A stretch of DNA of 64,000 nt from Ectocarpus siliculosus (taxonomy: Eukaryota; Sar; Phaeophyceae; Ectocarpales; Ectocarpaceae): positions 6,031,294-6,095,293 of the forward strand of contig FN649741.1 in the NCBI GenBank assembly GCA_000310025.1, read 5' to 3'. This document shows, piece after piece, positions 10,783-22,291 of the stretch. Both the position numbers and the translations under genes were made by a program. The notes below the pieces were generated by a model. It was not told the DNA's origin. It ran no database searches and worked only from the letters and a program-made list of their open reading frames with translations. Position 1 is the first letter of the stretch, and every line of letters starts with the position of its first letter.

Positions 10783-11644
10783 CTACGCTCACTCTGCCCC
10801 TCCCGAACGGGCCGGGTATTGTAGTGAGCGTCGAGGTTTTTGGGCCGTTGCCGGTCGCGTCTCGTGGTAATGCATACATCCATTTGTTTACGGATTGTTT
10901 CAATCGAAGGGTAGATAGGCGGAATTTACCGCTAAGGGAACGGCTAATGTTTTCGTCAACCGCTACATGTCTTTGTGACGTTATCCGGTGACTCTTCTTT
11001 CGGATAACTGTATGCAATTTGTTCCAAGCTGTGTATGGCTATTTACGAGCTGATGAAGATCAAGAAAGTCCCGACCAGCTCGTGCAACCTCCAAACGAAC
11101 GGTGTGGCCGAGCGTGTTAACCACACCATGGCTCAAATACTAGCTGGTGTGGTCAAAGAGCGTCAGGATTGTTGGGACGTCCATCTTCGACATGTCGAGT
11201 TCGCCTACTACAACTCGGTGAACACTGCCACAGGCTTGGCGCCGAACGAAGTGCACATTCGACGGCTACCCCGTCTCCCGCTTTCTGTTGAACGGTTTGC
11301 GTCAGATTCCGAAGTACGAAGTTGGTGGTTGGGCTTGGGTCTACAACTCCGCCGTTACCATTCGGCAGGCTGTGCGGAAGCACACGGATGATTTCGTGCT
11401 CACAGCGAAGCTTTCGCTCAACTACACCGGACCCTATAAGATCCTTGCTGTTCGTCCAGCCACAGCGGAGAATACACCGAATGGGAAACCTGTGGAGCGG
11501 AGATTTCTCTACCTGGACCTGCCGTCCGACATGCTGGGACAAGAATCTCGCAACCGTGTCTCAGTGTTGCGATGCAAACCGTGTACCAACCCATACGACA
11601 CGGATCACCTGTCAAGGTATTTGCCGGCCAACCTGTCGACATAA
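10783..11644 (+). pseudogene. Ty3/Gypsy-type integrase remnant with GPY/F module (copy 2)
   Basis: Continuation of the pol pseudogene after the assembly gap, nearly identical to 1123-1983. The integrase core shows FGPLPVASRGNAY, an LLSDN motif and the GVAERVNHT segment. A +1 indel near 11,095 relative to copy 1 puts the segment beginning with MAIYELMKIKK in frame with the GxxER segment, so this copy is slightly less broken here. The GPY/F-containing C-terminal module is at 11,288-11,644 and ends at a stop codon. No chromodomain was recognised after it. Confidence 0.85.
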
Positions 11645-12709
11645 GTTTTGAACTCGCGTAGTAACAAGTCCCCCCCGAATAATGTGACCATGTGGAGGAG
11701 TCTAGTCCTCTTGATGTTGAGAAAAAACCGCGACATCAAATTGTACGTGGACGAGGTGGTGTGGTAGCCGTTTTGTACCTGACAAGTTGGACGGGTTTGT
11801 TGACGCCGTCGTGGGACAGGGGGTCCGATTTGCAGGAACACAGAGAACCCATTTTGCTTTACTGGTCTGATAACGCTAGTCAGCGCGTACAAGGGAACCG
11901 GGCTTATCGTTAAGCTCCGATAGCTTCGGCCGACGGAGAACTTGCTCGGAATCAGGCCGAACGTTTCATTGCTCCCGGGCACGAGTTGGTCTCGCGTGAC
12001 AGTTGGTTGGCTTGCTTCTCTCATTCTGTTTTGCCTGTCGGGCCCCCACGTGGTACAAAGCTTTGAGTGGACTTTGGTGGCTTGGACCGATTAGTAGTTT
12101 CGCAACAGGCCAGTGCATTTTTCTATTCTTAGACACCCCGGGCCCTAGACAGCTTTCTCTCCCGGAACATAGCTACTCCACGGTTATTGATGCTCCTTGC
12201 GGTTCTTGGTGCTTGAAAAAACACCATACTCGTGGTTTGACCAACCTTTTCACGGATGATGGCGTTACGTCGCGGACGCCAGGCGTCGTGACAGATGCTG
12301 GCCGTCGCCCCATCCGGATCTGTGCTTTGATATAGTGCCACCTACGGGCCGCAACACTTTTTTTGTTTTCGTCCTACATGTTACGCCGTGGTACGGTAGC
12401 GCGTGTTTGGGTGGTGTGAGCCTCTTTCATTGTTGCATTAGTCACCCCGACCTTCGTGGCTTCACCACGACCGAACCCCGTTGTGATTCCCGCTGGTTCC
12501 GTCGTCGGCGATGTGATCTTCAGTGGTCATCACTGTGTGGTGTGGGGATGGTTTGAAATACTTGTCGGGGAAGAGCTATTTTCCTCCGACACTAGTTGCT
12601 TTTGTTTGTGTTTGGTATGAAAAGTCGCATCTTCGATCATTATTTGAGGTTGAGTATTGGATTGAGGATAAAGCATTTCCATCTACGACTTACCAGGGTG
12701 GGCTTATTT

Positions 12710-13006
12710 ATGGAAGCAACAAATGTATGAGCGTCGTATGAGCGTCGCTTCAACGTTGTATGAGCGACTCTTGAATATTTTGAATTTTGTTGGATGTGGA
12801 TATTTGGCGCGTCGTTGAGGGGTATTGAAGTACCTTGAAGAAGGATCAAGATCCCAGCCCCGCTCCCTCACTCTCGGAGTGGGCGCTGAGTGGAACTGGT
12901 CTAAGAAGGCTAAAACAAGAGATCAAACAACAACTGCTTTGAGTAGCCAGGAGCAACGGACTTGCTCCCTTATCATTTTTTTCCTCTGTTCCTCCGTAGC
13001 TCCTAC
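12710..13006 (+). mobile_element. LTR-like block A, copy 2
   Basis: Counterpart of 3049-3345 at offset 9661, essentially identical. The same T-rich end and the same downstream gag-like fragment follow. Confidence 0.6.
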
Positions 13007-16000
13007 GGTTGATAAGAGAATATGGTGGCGAGTCTCATTGACCCTAGCTGGCGGAAGGAGAGCAGGAACCATTGTCTCAACACACGGGTACCGCACACAG
13101 CACCGCTGAAAGACTGGCCGAAGAGAACCTGAGGCTACAGAACGCGCCACCACTTAAGAACTCAGCAGCTAAGAACTTGAGCTCGCGGGAGGTATTGCGG
13201 GACTAATGACATTTACCCCCCCCCCCCCTAGATGGTGCGGGAACCCCCTCTGTTGGCCCTATCTCTTCAGGAACGTTTCCGATGTGAGTGTCCGATAGCT
13301 TGTGTGAACGGTGTGGATCGTGTCAGTACGATGCAAAAGGTTTTGCAGTCAATTGGAGCTGAGTGGACAGAGGCTCGAGACGATTACTACTTGTTGAGAT
13401 GCTACGGAGCCCCATGTTTTCGGCATATATCTGCAGCCGCGGGTCCGACTCAGCTTCTAAGCAGCTTTTCAGATAGATGTAGCCCATACCTACGATGCAA
13501 TTGGTTTGAGGTCGATTGGAGCTCTGTGGACGGAGGTCTGCCTGGTGGAGCAAAAAACGAGCTTTTCCACCGGTGGAGCAACAGCATTGCCGTTTCAAGA
13601 ACGATCTCAAGATATCACAGAGTGGGTGATACCGGCACGTACATGCACCATGAAGTTAGGCGTAACGCCGAAGAGCTCGCCGCTGGAGCTGGATTTTTTC
13701 CGGCGAACCCTCAAGCACGCTAACAGATTGGAGCACTTCACAATAGGGCCGAGCTGGAAAACAAGAGCTGTACGAGAACTGGAAAGGAATCTCCCGAACC
13801 CTGAAGCGGGCTCTTTGGACGAGGGCGATTGCGGGGGAGCGAAAGTTAGGTTTCGCACATGTTATTGACGTTTCCTGTCACAGCTAGTGTAGGGTATTTC
13901 TCCGAATATCGCCGAATCAATGTGCTGCGAATGTCATGGACGGAACAAGTGAATTTTTCCAGGCCCGTTTTCCATGGGTCCAAATATTTCGCCGACATGA
14001 TACTGTACCCTTTTGCCTTGGAATGTCGTGCTGATCTCGCAGTATTGTCACATCCTGTTCTTCAACAGTGTCGTGATACTGAAGTACTGAAAAGGCAAAG
14101 TTTTCGCCTCAGATGCTCATCGCTTCCTTCGACGATGAAGCCTCCTGGTGCACGTTCACTTTCGCCCCCCATTCATTCCACCACCGAGGTTTACGCTTAC
14201 TCTTGGTTGTAGTCGGGGCCGTTCCACAACGCCTATGGAGCTCTGGGTGCTGTGCGCTGGCCACAGTGCTGACGAAAATGCTGCCAATGTCGTTAGGTTT
14301 ACCATTCGCATGTATGCAGCGATGGAGATAGCCTTCTCTGTGGATTATGTAGCCAGTCCACCCTACGCCCTCGGTCGGCCGCCATAAAACCGGCAACCTA
14401 TAGGTCTACATGTGTAGCGGCAACCGCGTGTTGGTTGCGGCCGAATGGCGACTTGCGTGACCGCTGGTGGCCGTGGGAATACAGCAAAATTGGGTTTGTG
14501 CCCATTGGATGGTCTCGGAACGCTGCGCCCGGTGTCGTCAATATGGGCTTATTTAGGACACCGCCGAGGTGGTGCTACGGCCAAAGTGTTGGGCGTATCT
14601 CGGCAACCACATGTTAGTTTCGGCCGAATGATGACTTGCGCGATAGCCGGAGGCCGTGAAACACAGCTCAATTACATACTTTGGTACCCGTTGGAGGTGT
14701 GTTCGGAAAGCTATTTACTACGGTGTCGTGTGTGTGTTGTGTCTTCGTCTTGTTTATTATGGCGACAGTCCCCCCATTTTTAGTGGTGAGGCGCGTACTA
14801 CGCTATTGAGTGTATTTTTTCGTAAAGCTACAGCCATCCAGGGTCACACAGGAGGGGAGCTTTATTCTGTTTGTTTATTTTCGTGACCCACCTTCTTTCT
14901 GCGGTGCGTGCTGAATTCTTGTTTTTTTCGCGAGAAGGGCCCGGCCGTCTCTTTCCCTCGTTGACGGTGCTAACGTCGAAGTTTGGTATTCACGAGAGTT
15001 ATTTCAGCTGTTTGTCGCTTTCACCCGCTCTCTCGGCAAAAGCAACAGTAGACCTTTCTTCCCTCTGTCCAGTGTCCATCACCTTCGTCAATTTATAACC
15101 CTTCCGTGCGTCATCTACAACATTAGACTAGACTATGTGTCCCACGCCGTAGGCTAGGTTCGTACGCCAATTATTTTTGTTGCCCACTTCCGCCTCCTAA
15201 GCTATTCTCGGCAACCCATCCGCTCCTATATCGTACATGTGGCACTGCCATTTATCTAAGGGGCGATTTTACGGCTAATTGTACTCTTCTTACAGCGGCA
15301 GTGTTGGGGATGAAATCGACCCAGAAAGACCTGTGTCCTCTGCATAGGGTAATCGGTTTACTGTAGAAATAAGAACAGAACCCCGTCTATATTTTATCAT
15401 TGGTGGATGCCTGCTCCAAACAAAACTTGGAAAATATGAACATGTGCTCCGTTGGAGGCAACCGATAAGCGGCATCATCGTTGGTCGGATGGCATATCGT
15501 GATCAAGAAATCTTCCAAGATCGGGATCTTGGCCAGGTCACCTGATCCTGAGCAAAAGCTACGGCAGATTAGAAGTAAGGACCTGATGTTATGTCGTGTA
15601 GACATGTGCAGTCGAGGTGGCCTTTACGCAAGGGTCGTCTGCAGGCGGTTGAGCCTTTGTGCAATTAACCTCCAGATAGAAGTCTGTATCAAGTTTAGAC
15701 CGAAGTCTGTTGAGGTCGTCACCGAAGTCGATTGATTGTGGTTGCTGAATAATTGTGCCGCTTCTGGGACTTGCGCATTTTAGACTAATTCTTCTTCAGC
15801 TTTTGCAGAGTTGAGATGTTGAGGTGATAGTTGGGAGATCACGATGTGTGGCAGTGTTCAGCAGTATTTGAGAGTTGTGCAACAGTAGATGATGCAACGT
15901 GGCTGCTGCTGCTATGGTCGAGACGACAAGTTGTGGACTCCACCGTAAACGTAAACGTCGCATATGTGTTGGCGCAACAAAGTCGTTCGTGTATGACGAA

Positions 16001-17790
16001 GCAGCGCCGAGCACATACATGCTCTTGGGGAACATCACTGCACGCTACAGCAGTCCAGCGTAGTTCCAATATGTACAGCAGTAGAAAATGCCTGGCTCAT
16101 CACCTTGGTTGTGTACCGCTCGGTGTGGGTAGCAGCAAGCACGAGACACACACGAAAGCTGTGCAGGCGGTTCTCATGGGCTGCTATTTTGCTGTGTACC
16201 GCAGATTCAGATGGCGTTTGGACAGCTCATCATCAGCCTGCACGGAGAATATATTATTTAGACTCGTCGACAACGCTCGATCAATCTCCGCGAAAATTCG
16301 TTCGCGTTGTTGGAAGACAAGGCAATACTTCTCACATCACTGGGTATTCCAAGCATATACATCCAGGGTCGAAAACAATACAACCCCTGCAGTTATCAAG
16401 ACGAAATATGGAAAACGTCTGGTGGGAAAAATATTGTCGAGTCACTAGAAAAACAAAAAAAAGTAGTCACAGGTAGGTGTGAATTGAACCCATGACTTGT
16501 ACGTTACGGGGTTGAGGGCTTATACCTTGGGTGTCGATTCCGACGGTCCTCTTCTTGACGAATGTAGCACGTCAAATGTCTGCCCAACCACGCCCCCGCA
16601 CCGTCTCCCACATGACATGGATATCCCCTGCTCTCCTCCCGTCCTATTGTGGCCTATGGACATCATGCCGAAAAAAAAGGTAATCACGTTTAGAAGGGGA
16701 AAAAAGTTCGTCACATCAGGCGCCCCTCTTACCAAAATGGTCGAGGGGCGTGACTGGCTAGTCCGCTACACATCGTCGACTCCACGTACACAGTACCCGC
16801 AGCTACCACGATGTTGAATCCCCACCGGCCAAGGTCTGCGAATAGCAGGCCACCCCCAACACTTTTTGTTTTTCTTTCATCGCGTACGTACTCTCCCTGT
16901 CGCCCGCACCTTCCTCGCACCATTTAATCCTGGCATGTATGTGTGGCTCGTCTTCTCGTCTTGTCCATGGTCTGGCGCTTTTTTTTCCGTTCACCAGTTC
17001 TTCTATGCATACAATCTGTCCACTCACCAACAGCAGCAGCCGCAGTTCAACCCAGCAGTTGTCTCGCTTCAAGAAGAGTGACTTGACGTGTCAAACCCTC
17101 TGCAATGTGTTCCGGTTATGGAGAAACTGTTTACACTATCTACACCCGAGCTACGGAAGGTTTCTCTCCGATATATAATAATACGGATGTAGTACATGTT
17201 TTGGCTGTTGGCCCGGCAGAGAGTAGTGTTGCAGGGGAGGTTCTAGACTTTTCCAACTATCTATGTGATCAACCTGTGGTCTAGTACTACATCCCAACTT
17301 ACCTCGTCACTGCTGTAGTATTGAATGAACTGTTAATCCACCGCATAGATAGAGACTTGTCTCTTTGAGGGGAAGTTGTTTCTCTCATTCGTATCGTTTT
17401 GTCAGAACATCTATCTCAACTGGCCATTTTTTCTCATCATTTGTATTGCTTTTTCTCAGGCTTTTTCTCGCGCACCTCCTCTCTATTAGCATTTATTTCA
17501 TTTATCTTTTTCCTAGAATCGCAGCATTTTCTCCGGGCCGGGAAACGCTCTCTCGAGCGCTTTTAGGCCACCACGCTTATTCATTTGGTTTCAGAGTGCA
17601 GTCCGGACCTTTCGAGCGCTGACAGGCCCGGCATTTCGCATTTTGCAGTTTTCGCAATTTTGACGCTCGGAGCGCAGTTCCTTCGGTCCGATGTGCTCTA
17701 TCGTCCTCTCCAATGCCATTCCGTTCGTGTCTGCCTTCTTTTTTCTCTACCGGTCTCGCTGTCTCGCCGTCCGTCGAGTCGTGAGAGACG

Positions 17791-17812
17791 CTCTCTCTCT
17801 CTCTCTCTCTCT
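17791..17812. repeat. (CT)n microsatellite
   Basis: An uninterrupted CT run inside a longer pyrimidine-rich stretch in the 5' part of the Helitron-like element. Confidence 0.9.
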
Positions 17813-17989
17813 TCGGCGCTTTTTCTCTCTCTCCTCTCTCGGAATTAGAATCGGAACCAGAGTCCGAATGGGCGATACAACTTTATTTTTATGGTACCAG
17901 GTATATTTATTTTTTTCCCGTTTCTCTCTCTGTCTGTTTCTATCTGTGATTCTCTCTCCGTCTCTGTGTCTGTCTGTGTGTCTTTCTCT

Positions 17990-18404
17990 GCCTTCTCCCT
18001 CTCTCATCAATTTGTTTCCTTTCTCTCTTTTTCTGTCTCTCTCTATCTCCCTCTGTCACACACACAATAATACCTATAATTTTTACACGTGTGTCACACA
18101 TATTTTGCACGTGTGTGCGGCTCTTTTCTCTTATGAATAACATTTTCTTTATCTTTTCTCATAATATGAATATCTTTTTCCGGAATCTTTTTCCGGAATC
18201 CTTCTCCCTCTCTCATTTGTTTCCTGTCTCTCTTTTTCTGTCTCTCTCTATCTCCCTCTGTCACACACACAATAATACCTATAATTTTTACACGTGTGTC
18301 ACACATATTTTGCACGTACGTGTGTGCGGCTCTTTTCTCATATGAATAACATATCTTTATCTTTTCTCATATGAATATCTTTTTCCGGAATCTTTTTCCG
18401 GAAT
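17990..18404 (+). repeat. two-copy tandem repeat, period about 207 bp
   Basis: 17,990-18,196 and 18,197-18,404 repeat the same order of landmarks: CCTTCTCCCTCTCTCAT, a TC-rich run, CACACACAATAATACC, TTTTTACACGTGTGTCACAC and twin TTTTTCCGGAATC phrases. They differ by short indels. The repeat is non-coding and lies just upstream of the cysteine-rich ORF. Confidence 0.85.
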
Positions 18405-18541
18405 CCATCGGCGTTCGGTCAACGGGCGGTGAGGTTCGGTAGATCTTCTTAGGTTTTTCGCTCCCGCTCACGCGCGCCCTCGCGCCGTCCGCGCAAGCTC
18501 CCACTCCATCCCACACCATTCTTTCGCGCACTCGAGTATGC

Positions 18542-18838
18542 ATGGCGTCGCGCAACATTTCTGCGTCTACTCCGCCCAGCACCAAGCGGAAGACAGCTGA
18601 CTACACTCTCGGTGAGGTCATCGGCAAGTGCGCCCTCTGCCCGTCAGCCAACGTGACTCGCTGTTGTGCGACCTTCGGAGGCTGTGAAAATTTCGGGACG
18701 AAGGGCTGCAAATTCAAGATCAGCATCCTGTCCGCGCCTTCGCCCTGCACAACTTGCCTGTCGGACATCAAGCCCGGCGTCCTCTGCTTGGGCGTACCCA
18801 ATCCTAACGGCGTCAAGACTAAGAGTCGCAAGCAACGT
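18542..18838 (+). CDS. cysteine-rich ORF carried by the Helitron-like element (first exon)
   Basis: An ATG at 18,542 opens a frame of about 100 codons with a Lys/Ser/Thr-rich start and then paired cysteines (CALC, CC, a Cys near GCENFG, GCKF, PCTTC), a pattern that suggests zinc binding. The family was not recognised. The frame is followed by a plausible splice donor (AAC|GTGCGT near 18,836). A later coding-like segment at about 19,217-19,340 (KDCFGLKIKLSRDGKQAF) follows a CAG acceptor, but the exon phases do not match with the donors I could see, so the gene model is incomplete. It may be a host gene fragment captured by the element or part of its own coding capacity. Confidence 0.45.
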
Positions 18839-19216
18839 GCGTGTGATCTATTCCCTTCTCGATTCGTGTTGTGATGTCATTCATGTCTCTGCTTATTTTA
18901 GTTCGCTTCGTATTGTCTTCGTATTGTTTGTTTGACTGGGCGCGGCGCCCTTCGTTGTTTTTCCGTAGGCGACTTTGTTTCGGTTTTACTTCGTTGTTTT
19001 TCCGTATGCCGCTTATTAAACTACTGCCGCCGCTGCTGTACAGACGTCGAAACACATGTGGAATAGAGCGGTGCGGTGTGGTGTTTTGTCTTGCGTTCAA
19101 CGTATGCTTTATTACTTTGCGGTCGTCCTTTGTGGTTTTTCTTCCGGGCGGTCCTTCTTCATTTTGCCTCCTCCGCTCTTTCTTCCCTTCTTGTGTCGTT
19201 TTCGTTTCATGTTCAG

Positions 19217-19341
19217 CGTACGTCAACAAACACTACAAGTGGGAAGGACTGCTTCGGGCTGAAGATCAAGCTCAGCAGGGACGGCAAGCAGGCCTTCCGG
19301 TTCATCGAGAAGGTTGAGGCCGAGGACGCCAGGATTGGGGT
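19217..19341 (+). CDS. coding-like segment downstream of the cysteine-rich ORF
   Basis: An open stretch between a CAG acceptor at 19,214-19,216 and a GGG|GTGAGG donor near 19,341. It encodes a Lys/Asp/Glu-rich peptide (segments KDCFGLKIKLSRDGK and FRFIEKVEAEDARIG). It looks like an internal exon, but the partner exons and the protein family are uncertain. Its base composition matches the cysteine-rich ORF upstream and differs from the T-rich sequence on either side. Confidence 0.35.
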
Positions 19342-19397
19342 GAGGTTTACTGATGCGTGCCGATTCTTCGTGCATTTTGTTTTTTTTTCTCGCCGCC

Positions 19398-20283
19398 GAC
19401 CCGACTGAGTTCAAGGCGAGAGCCATCCTTTCGTCAACCAACGCCACCATAGACACCATTAACGCACACGTCCTTGACATCCTTCCAGGAGACCTTCTCA
19501 CAGCATACAGTTGTGACACCGTCGATCCTGACGCGACTGACGATGGTATGGGTTTCGTTGCCGCAGCTGACCTCCACGCTATTGACGTTTCTGGTGTACC
19601 GCCTCATGCCTTGGATTTGAAACTGAATTGCATGGTGATGATCACACGAAACCTAAACTTCAAGCAGGGCTTGGTCAATGGTCAGAAGGCTATCGTTCGT
19701 GGATACTCAACAGGAATTGTGCATGTAGAACTACTAGACGGTCTCTCAACGCTCGTTCTCATCCCACGTATTCGCTTCAAGACTAAAGTCGGCAGCAACG
19801 GTATTGCTTTCTCGCGATTGCAACTTCCACTACGAGTGTGCTACGCGCTAACCATCAACAAAAGTCAAGGACAGACACTCTCCAAGATAGGTCTTGACTT
19901 GAGAGCTGACGTTTTCACTCATGGTCAGTCACGTCGCACTTAGTCGTGCCCAGGAGCGATCATCTATCATGTGTCTCGCATTATCATCACGATTGCGAGG
20001 ATCGTTGAACCGCGCCGCGTTCGTCGCTAACATCACATTCCCGTCATTCGTAGATGCTGCAACTGACTCTACCAACAATTCCCCGTCCTTGCCGCCTTCG
20101 TACATCGACTTCATCGGATACATGCACGCAACCGACACCAGCAACAACACCCGACGAGACATGGGGCCGCCTGGGCTACACGACACAGACGAAAACGCAC
20201 ACGCAAATGGCCAGGCTAATGCCCGCCATCCCAACCAATGCGCCGACGGCGGGTGGATTGAGGCAAAAGGCCTATCGCGTTAG
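19398..20283 (+). pseudogene. PIF1/Helitron-type helicase, C-terminal part
   Basis: The frame from about 19,398 shows FKARAILSSTNATIDTIN, LPGDLLTAYS, LNCMVMITRNLN, GLVNGQKAIVRGY and then CYALTINKSQGQTL, which is superfamily 1 helicase motif V/Va of PIF1-like proteins. The final motif VI (SHVALSRAQERSSI) appears in another frame from 19,921. The change near 19,918-19,930 looks like a 1-2 nt frameshift, although a tiny intron cannot be excluded. The Walker A and B region and the Rep (HUH) domain of a full RepHel protein are absent. A low-complexity tail runs to a stop at 20,283. This is the strongest coding evidence that the insertion belongs to the Helitron group. Confidence 0.8.
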
Positions 20284-20330
20284 AGTAATGTGTCCAGTGT
20301 ATGTCGGAGTTGCGTATTGAGGTACACGCC

Positions 20331-20735
20331 TGGTGTGAGAATGTCCTTTGTTGCTTCAGATCCGTGTGAGTGCCACACTTCATGTTCGTAGGCATGTCTT
20401 CAGGTGGGTGCGATCGTTGTCTCCTATTGGTGTCGAGCTTGGTGTGAGGATGTCCTTTGTTGCGTCAGAAGCGTGAGAGTTCTATCCTGCATCGTCGTAG
20501 GCGTGTCTTTACGCGGGTGCGATCGTTGTCGACTATTGGTGTCGTTTTGTTGCGTCACAAGCGTGAGAGTTCTGTGTCGTGTCTTTGGGTGGGATCGAGC
20601 GTTGCCGCTTTGCCGCTTATATAAGTTCGATCTTGGTGTGTGTATGTCCTTTGTTACGTCAGTAGCGTGGGAGTTCGACCCTTCATGGTCGTTGGTGTGT
20701 CTTTAGGTGGTTGCGATCGTATGTGTGGTGTCGCC
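20331..20735 (+). repeat. four diverged tandem repeats near the 3' end of the Helitron-like element
   Basis: Units start near 20,331, 20,440, 20,544 (shortened) and 20,634. Each has a GGTGTG-GAATGTCCTTTGTTGC-like start, a GCGTGAGAGTTC phrase, and a GTGTCTT-GGTGGGTGCGATCG phrase. Subterminal minisatellites of this kind are common in Helitron families. The third unit includes CTTATATAAG, a TATA-like sequence. Confidence 0.85.
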
Positions 20736-20926
20736 ATGTAGGATTTGGCGTATGTCTGAGCGTGTCGATTGCATTAGTACAGTTTATGTCTACGTGCCAA
20801 CATGCTGTCACACGACAGACATGCACGTCAAACGGGCATCCTCAACGACACATAACTTCCATTTAACCTTCCACGATCCCCACACGTACCATCCCCGTGT
20901 ACCTTGGGACTCGCTCCATTGGGCGT

Positions 20927-20952
20927 GGCGGCGTAAGCCGCCAAAAAACTTG
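20927..20952 (+). other. 3'-terminal hairpin of the Helitron-like element
   Basis: GGCGGC, loop GTAA, GCCGCC, then ten bases (AAAAAACTTG) to the junction with the repeat unit. A short GC-rich hairpin about 10 nt from the 3' end is the usual Helitron terminator position. Confidence 0.75.
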
Positions 20953-22015
20953 TAGATACATACATTGTCTTTCCCCTATCTATGTTACTCGGTCTTATAC
21001 TCGGCCTCATTCGGCGTCAGGCTGTCATGTGTGCTGCACGCTAGCCTACGGGGACGGTACGCCTGTCTGTCTAGGGGTACACGCAATAGCACGACGACGA
21101 ATATCACTACTATTATTCGGTACAACAACAACAAAAGCATACAGAACGGGCCCGGAGATAAGAAACGTCATATTCGAGTCGAGCCTCAATTTCTTATTTT
21201 CGCCCGAAGGACCAGCCGCAGGTAGGCCAATTTCTGGAAACGGATTTCTTTATTCCTTTGGACTGTCGCATCATCTTGTGCTCTCATTTTCTCATATTTT
21301 CTGTATATATATTTGCACAGAAACCATCAACACAACAACTAGCCTTTTCATGCAGCATGTTAAATCGACAGCTCGGATACCCTTCCTTGGGGTTTCGCCC
21401 TCCTGAACTTCCTGACTCCCGTGATTTGTGGCATTACAGCAGTACAACACCAGTGGGTAGCGCAGCCCGCGGCGGCGCGGGGGCCCGGGGGCCGGCGGGC
21501 GACGCGAAAATATCCACTCTCCCCCCTACCAAAACATTGCAGGATGAGCTACCATAGGTAGTGGTGGGAGCTGGCAGCAGCAGTGGGACGTTTCTTATTA
21601 GACACGCTTCCTCAGCTATCCGTTGTTTCTTGTGTCTCGGAGTATCGTTCGATCATGTTTCTTATTGGGACGTTTCTTACGCCGTGGCCGAGATTGAGCT
21701 GATTTTCTTAGCCCTTTGTTCTTATTTTGCGTAAACGTTTGAGCTTTTTTCTCTCAACATAAGTTTTCTTAGTTGCGGGTCCGTTCTGTAGACGGGGGGG
21801 GCACCTCCTCCAGTGAAATCAGCTCGACACGACCCCTCTCCGCTCCTGAAATTCTCCAAGAAGCCCGGCGTGTTGCAAATCAGTTTAGACGTACCAATCC
21901 ATGCCCCGTGACCACCCGGAAAAACGAAACGTGCGTGCGTGCGTGTGTTGGAGGTCCTACATGAAGGCATAGTCTACACATTGAAACGTCGTCTAGTCAT
22001 ATAATACCTACGAAA

Positions 22016-22291
22016 AATGGAGCAGCAAGTGTATGAGCGTTGCATGAACGTTGTGTGAGCGCTTCTTGGAAATTTGGAATTTTCGTTGGATATGGATACT
22101 TGGCGTGCCGTTGAGGGTATTGAAGTAGCTTGAAGAAGGATCAAGATCCCAGCCCCACTCCCTCACTCTCCGAGTGAGCGCTGAGCGGACCTGGTCTATC
22201 AAGGAGATCAAACAACCACTGCTGTGAGTACCCGAAGCCAGGAGCAACAGACTGGCTCCCTTCCCTTTATATTTCTCTGTTCCTCCATAAC
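22016..22291 (+). mobile_element. LTR-like block B, copy 2
   Basis: Counterpart of 8880-9155 at offset 13,136, with two substitutions in the AGCAACGGACTTGCTCCC phrase. RT C-terminal coding sequence follows immediately. Confidence 0.6.

Larger units (their letters stand above)
17490..20952 (+). mobile_element. Helitron-like element inserted in repeat copy 2
   Basis: Copy 1 reads continuously through TCTATTAGATACATAC at 7812-7827. Copy 2 has the left half to TAG at 17,487-17,489, then about 3.46 kb of new sequence, then TAGATACATAC from 20,953. This is compatible with a 3-bp TAG duplication, or with insertion between two T residues as described for non-canonical Helitrons. The 3' end has a 6-bp GGCGGC/GCCGCC hairpin with a GTAA loop (20,927-20,942) followed by AAAAAACTTG, close to the terminal hairpin arrangement of Helitrons, although CTTG is not a canonical CTRR end. 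Inside are TC-rich repeats, a cysteine-rich ORF, a PIF1-type helicase C-terminus and a block of tandem repeats of about 100 bp near the 3' end. The Rep domain and helicase N-terminus were not found, so it is probably non-autonomous. Confidence 0.8.

Noticed and set aside
9088-10824. A single 578-codon open frame across the RT/RNase H region and the gap
   Set aside because: Only the first part is in the frame of RT. RNase H and the linker are in other frames, and the frame runs through the 100 Ns. Treated as a pseudogene.
17585-18140. Overlapping open frames in the pyrimidine-rich part of the Helitron-like element
   Set aside because: They come from low-complexity TC sequence; the predicted peptides are Ser/Leu/Arg runs.
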